Shown here: positions 14,216 to 15,587 of the stretch, piece by piece
Numbering within the stretch: the stretch's first letter is position 1
Layout of the letters: each line of letters opens with the position of its first letter
NCBI GenBank assembly: GCA_948844705.1
Contig: CAQNVT010000076.1
Coordinates: forward strand, 1 to 15,587
DNA from: an uncultured Dorea sp.
Lineage (GTDB): Bacteria; Bacillota; Clostridia; Lachnospirales; Lachnospiraceae
Direction: 5' to 3'
DNA: 15,587 nt
The notes under the pieces: model-generated
The model's input: the letters and a program-made list of their open reading frames with translations, nothing else
Database searches by the model: none
What the model was told of the DNA's origin: nothing
Translations under genes and position numbers: made by a program

Positions 14216-15391
14216 TTATAATATTTTCCCTAATATGTGGATCATCTCATCCACGTGCTCCTTTGTTATAATAAGCGGCGGCACAAGCCGGATCACGTTT
14301 TCGCTTGCGCTGATGATGATAAGCCCCTCCTTAAGCGCCTCCTCTATAACCCCGCCTACCGGCTTCCTGATCTTGATTCCCTGCATCAGGCCGGTGCCGC
14401 GCCTTTCCAGTATTTCATCAGAGGTCTCTTTAAGCGCATTCAGCTGCTCCTTAAGATATACGCCGACTTCCTTGACATGCTCTGCGAGCTTTTCCCTTTC
14501 GAATATCTCCAGAGTCTTTGCCACAGCGGCGCAGGCAAAGGGATTTCCGCCGTAGGTCGTACCGTGGTCTCCCGGCTCCAGGGAATACTCTGCCACCTCC
14601 TCTGTCATGGCAAATGCCCCTACCGGAACACCGCTTCCGATCGCCTTTGCCATCGCCATGATGTCCGGTTTTGTACCGTAGGACTGCCAGGCGAACATGG
14701 AACCGGTCCGGCCCATCCCGCACTGAATCTCGTCACAGATCATCAGGATGCCTTTCTCGTCGCAAAGTCTTCGGATCCCCTCCATAAATTCCTGATCCGC
14801 CATATGGATCCCGCCCTCGCCCTGGACGGGCTCCAGGAGGACCGCGCATGTCTTATCAGAAACCAGCGCCTTGACGCTGTCCAGATCATTAAATTCTGCA
14901 AATTTCACGCCGGGAAGCATAGGCTCAAAGGGCGTGCGGTAATGCTCGTTTCCTGTCACTGACACCGCTCCGATGCTCCGCCCGTGGAAGGAATGCTTCA
15001 TCGCAATGAATTCGAAGCGTCCGGTTCCTTTTTTATACGCATATTTTCTTGCCGCCTTAAGCGCTCCCTCAATCGCCTCTGTTCCGCTGTTCGTGAAGAA
15101 CACCCGGTCCATCCTGGCCGCCTTTTTAAGCGCTTCCGCCGCCTGTCCGCAGGTTGTGTTATAAAACAGATTCGAGGTGTGAGTGAGCTTATCGATCTGT
15201 GCCTTTAAGGTCCGGTTCAGTTCCTCATTTCCGTAGCCAAGTCCGCATACCGCGATTCCCGCGGCAAAATCCAGATATTTTTTTCCTTCCGTATCATAGA
15301 GATACACACCCTCGCCCCTGTCAAGCACAACGGGAAAGCGGTTGTAGGTATGTACTAATGCCTGTTCTGTTTTTTCCATATACTGATTCAT
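14216..15391 (-). CDS. argD: Acetylornithine aminotransferase
   Basis: This 391-residue PLP-dependent class III aminotransferase converts N-acetylglutamate semialdehyde and glutamate to N-acetylornithine and 2-oxoglutarate in arginine synthesis. Visible motifs are NSGTEA (101-106) for phosphate binding, HGRS (136-139), the PLP-contacting CDEIQ (219-223) with Asp220, and the Schiff-base lysine Lys249 in AMAKAIGSG. The ATG at 15,391 has GGAG nine bases upstream. Longer in-frame starts at 15,406 and 15,508 run over the argB tail in a different frame and are rejected. The last codons of argB directly precede it, the usual Clostridia arrangement, which favours argD over gabT or other class III enzymes. 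A strong terminator follows. Confidence 0.93.
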   Translation of the reverse strand: MNQYMEKTEQALVHTYNRFPVVLDRGEGVYLYDTEGKKYLDFAAGIAVCGLGYGNEELNRTLKAQIDKLTHTSNLFYNTTCGQAAEALKKAARMDRVFFTNSGTEAIEGALKAARKYAYKKGTGRFEFIAMKHSFHGRSIGAVSVTGNEHYRTPFEPMLPGVKFAEFNDLDSVKALVSDKTCAVLLEPVQGEGGIHMADQEFMEGIRRLCDEKGILMICDEIQCGMGRTGSMFAWQSYGTKPDIMAMAKAIGSGVPVGAFAMTEEVAEYSLEPGDHGTTYGGNPFACAAVAKTLEIFEREKLAEHVKEVGVYLKEQLNALKETSDEILERRGTGLMQGIKIRKPVGGVIEEALKEGLIIISASENVIRLVPPLIITKEHVDEMIHILGKIL

Positions 15392-15395
15392 ATTT

Positions 15396-15485
15396 TTATT
15401 CTCCATAATAATATCTCTGCTCTCCGTCATTGATGATCGCCGTTCCGATCCCCTTGTTAGTGAATATCTCAAGAAGCAGGCAGTG
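15396..15485 (-). pseudogene. argB: argB 3' tail (acetylglutamate kinase C-terminus), upstream part missing or displaced
   Basis: The minus strand encodes a short stretch beginning [17 protein letters not shown] and ending YYYGE then TAA at 15,396. This is the C-terminal end of acetylglutamate kinases, normally preceded by a DGRVP-type segment. Immediately upstream in this frame are one Cys codon and then a stop (TAA, 15,489-15,491), with another stop at 15,501-15,503, so the rest of argB is not contiguous here. The tail ends a few bases before the argD ATG, as in an intact argB-argD pair. It may reflect a deletion, an insertion, or an assembly join near the window edge. I call it a remnant with moderate confidence because only about 100 bases lie beyond it. 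Confidence 0.6.
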
Positions 15486-15587
15486 GCATTATCCATCGCA
15501 TCAATCATACCATTATCCGGCTTGCCCGGTTCTTGTTTTTCTATTCCTCTATCCGATTGATTGATAGGATTGGTATAACTCAGATCA

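Noticed and set aside
14237..14962. Open frame of about 241 codons on the plus strand, opposite argD
   Set aside because: It is antisense to a clearly conserved enzyme, has no recognisable motif, and is rich in Cys, His and Arg, as expected of an opposite-strand frame.
15517..15540. Short CCGG hairpin followed by T-rich sequence on the plus strand
   Set aside because: The stem is only four base pairs, too weak to call a terminator, and no plus-strand gene precedes it.
1..15587. tRNA, rRNA, CRISPR arrays, insertion sequences
   Set aside because: No cloverleaf-like segment, regularly spaced direct repeats, transposase motifs or terminal inverted repeats were found on reading through the window.

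Overview
The window is a stretch of a low-to-mid GC Firmicute chromosome. The AGGAGG-type ribosome sites, an HPr with both His15 and Ser46, a PRD-type regulator and a Clostridia-style arginine gene order (argB tail then argD) suggest a Lachnospiraceae-like anaerobe. This placement is inferred from gene style, not from a marker gene. Every gene I can support is on the minus strand, so the window reads right to left.

Right edge (about 15,587 down to 14,216): argD (acetylornithine aminotransferase), preceded by only the last 29 codons of argB. Upstream of that tail the argB frame is closed by stops, and an unrelated open frame runs in from the edge and continues into argD. A strong 10-bp bidirectional terminator follows argD.

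Middle and left (13,975 down to 1): one tightly packed, co-directional operon of 13 genes that is still open at the left edge. Order of transcription: HPr, a PRD/EIIB/EIIA-type activator, Enzyme I, a small zinc-ribbon membrane protein, galactitol-family PTS IIA, IIB and IIC, a D-2-hydroxyacid dehydrogenase, a FucA-like class II aldolase, a zinc alcohol dehydrogenase, a CoA-acylating aldehyde dehydrogenase, a thiolase-superfamily protein, a DUF35 zinc-ribbon/OB-fold protein, and a CoA-disulfide-reductase-like flavoprotein (partial).

How the genes could work together (inference): the operon carries its own phosphorelay (EI, HPr, IIABC) to import and phosphorylate a polyol-like substrate. The zinc dehydrogenase would oxidise the sugar phosphate. 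The FucA-like aldolase would split a ketose 1-phosphate into DHAP and a short aldehyde. The aldehyde dehydrogenase would turn that aldehyde into an acyl-CoA. The unusual part is what follows: a thiolase-fold protein that seems to lack the thiolase nucleophile but keeps two tyrosines with the same 50-residue spacing I recall for the steroid aldolase Ltp2, directly followed by its expected DUF35 partner. This suggests a CoA-ester aldolase coupled to sugar catabolism, a combination I do not recognise as a described pathway. No bacterial microcompartment shell genes are visible.

No tRNA, rRNA, CRISPR array or insertion sequence could be recognised.
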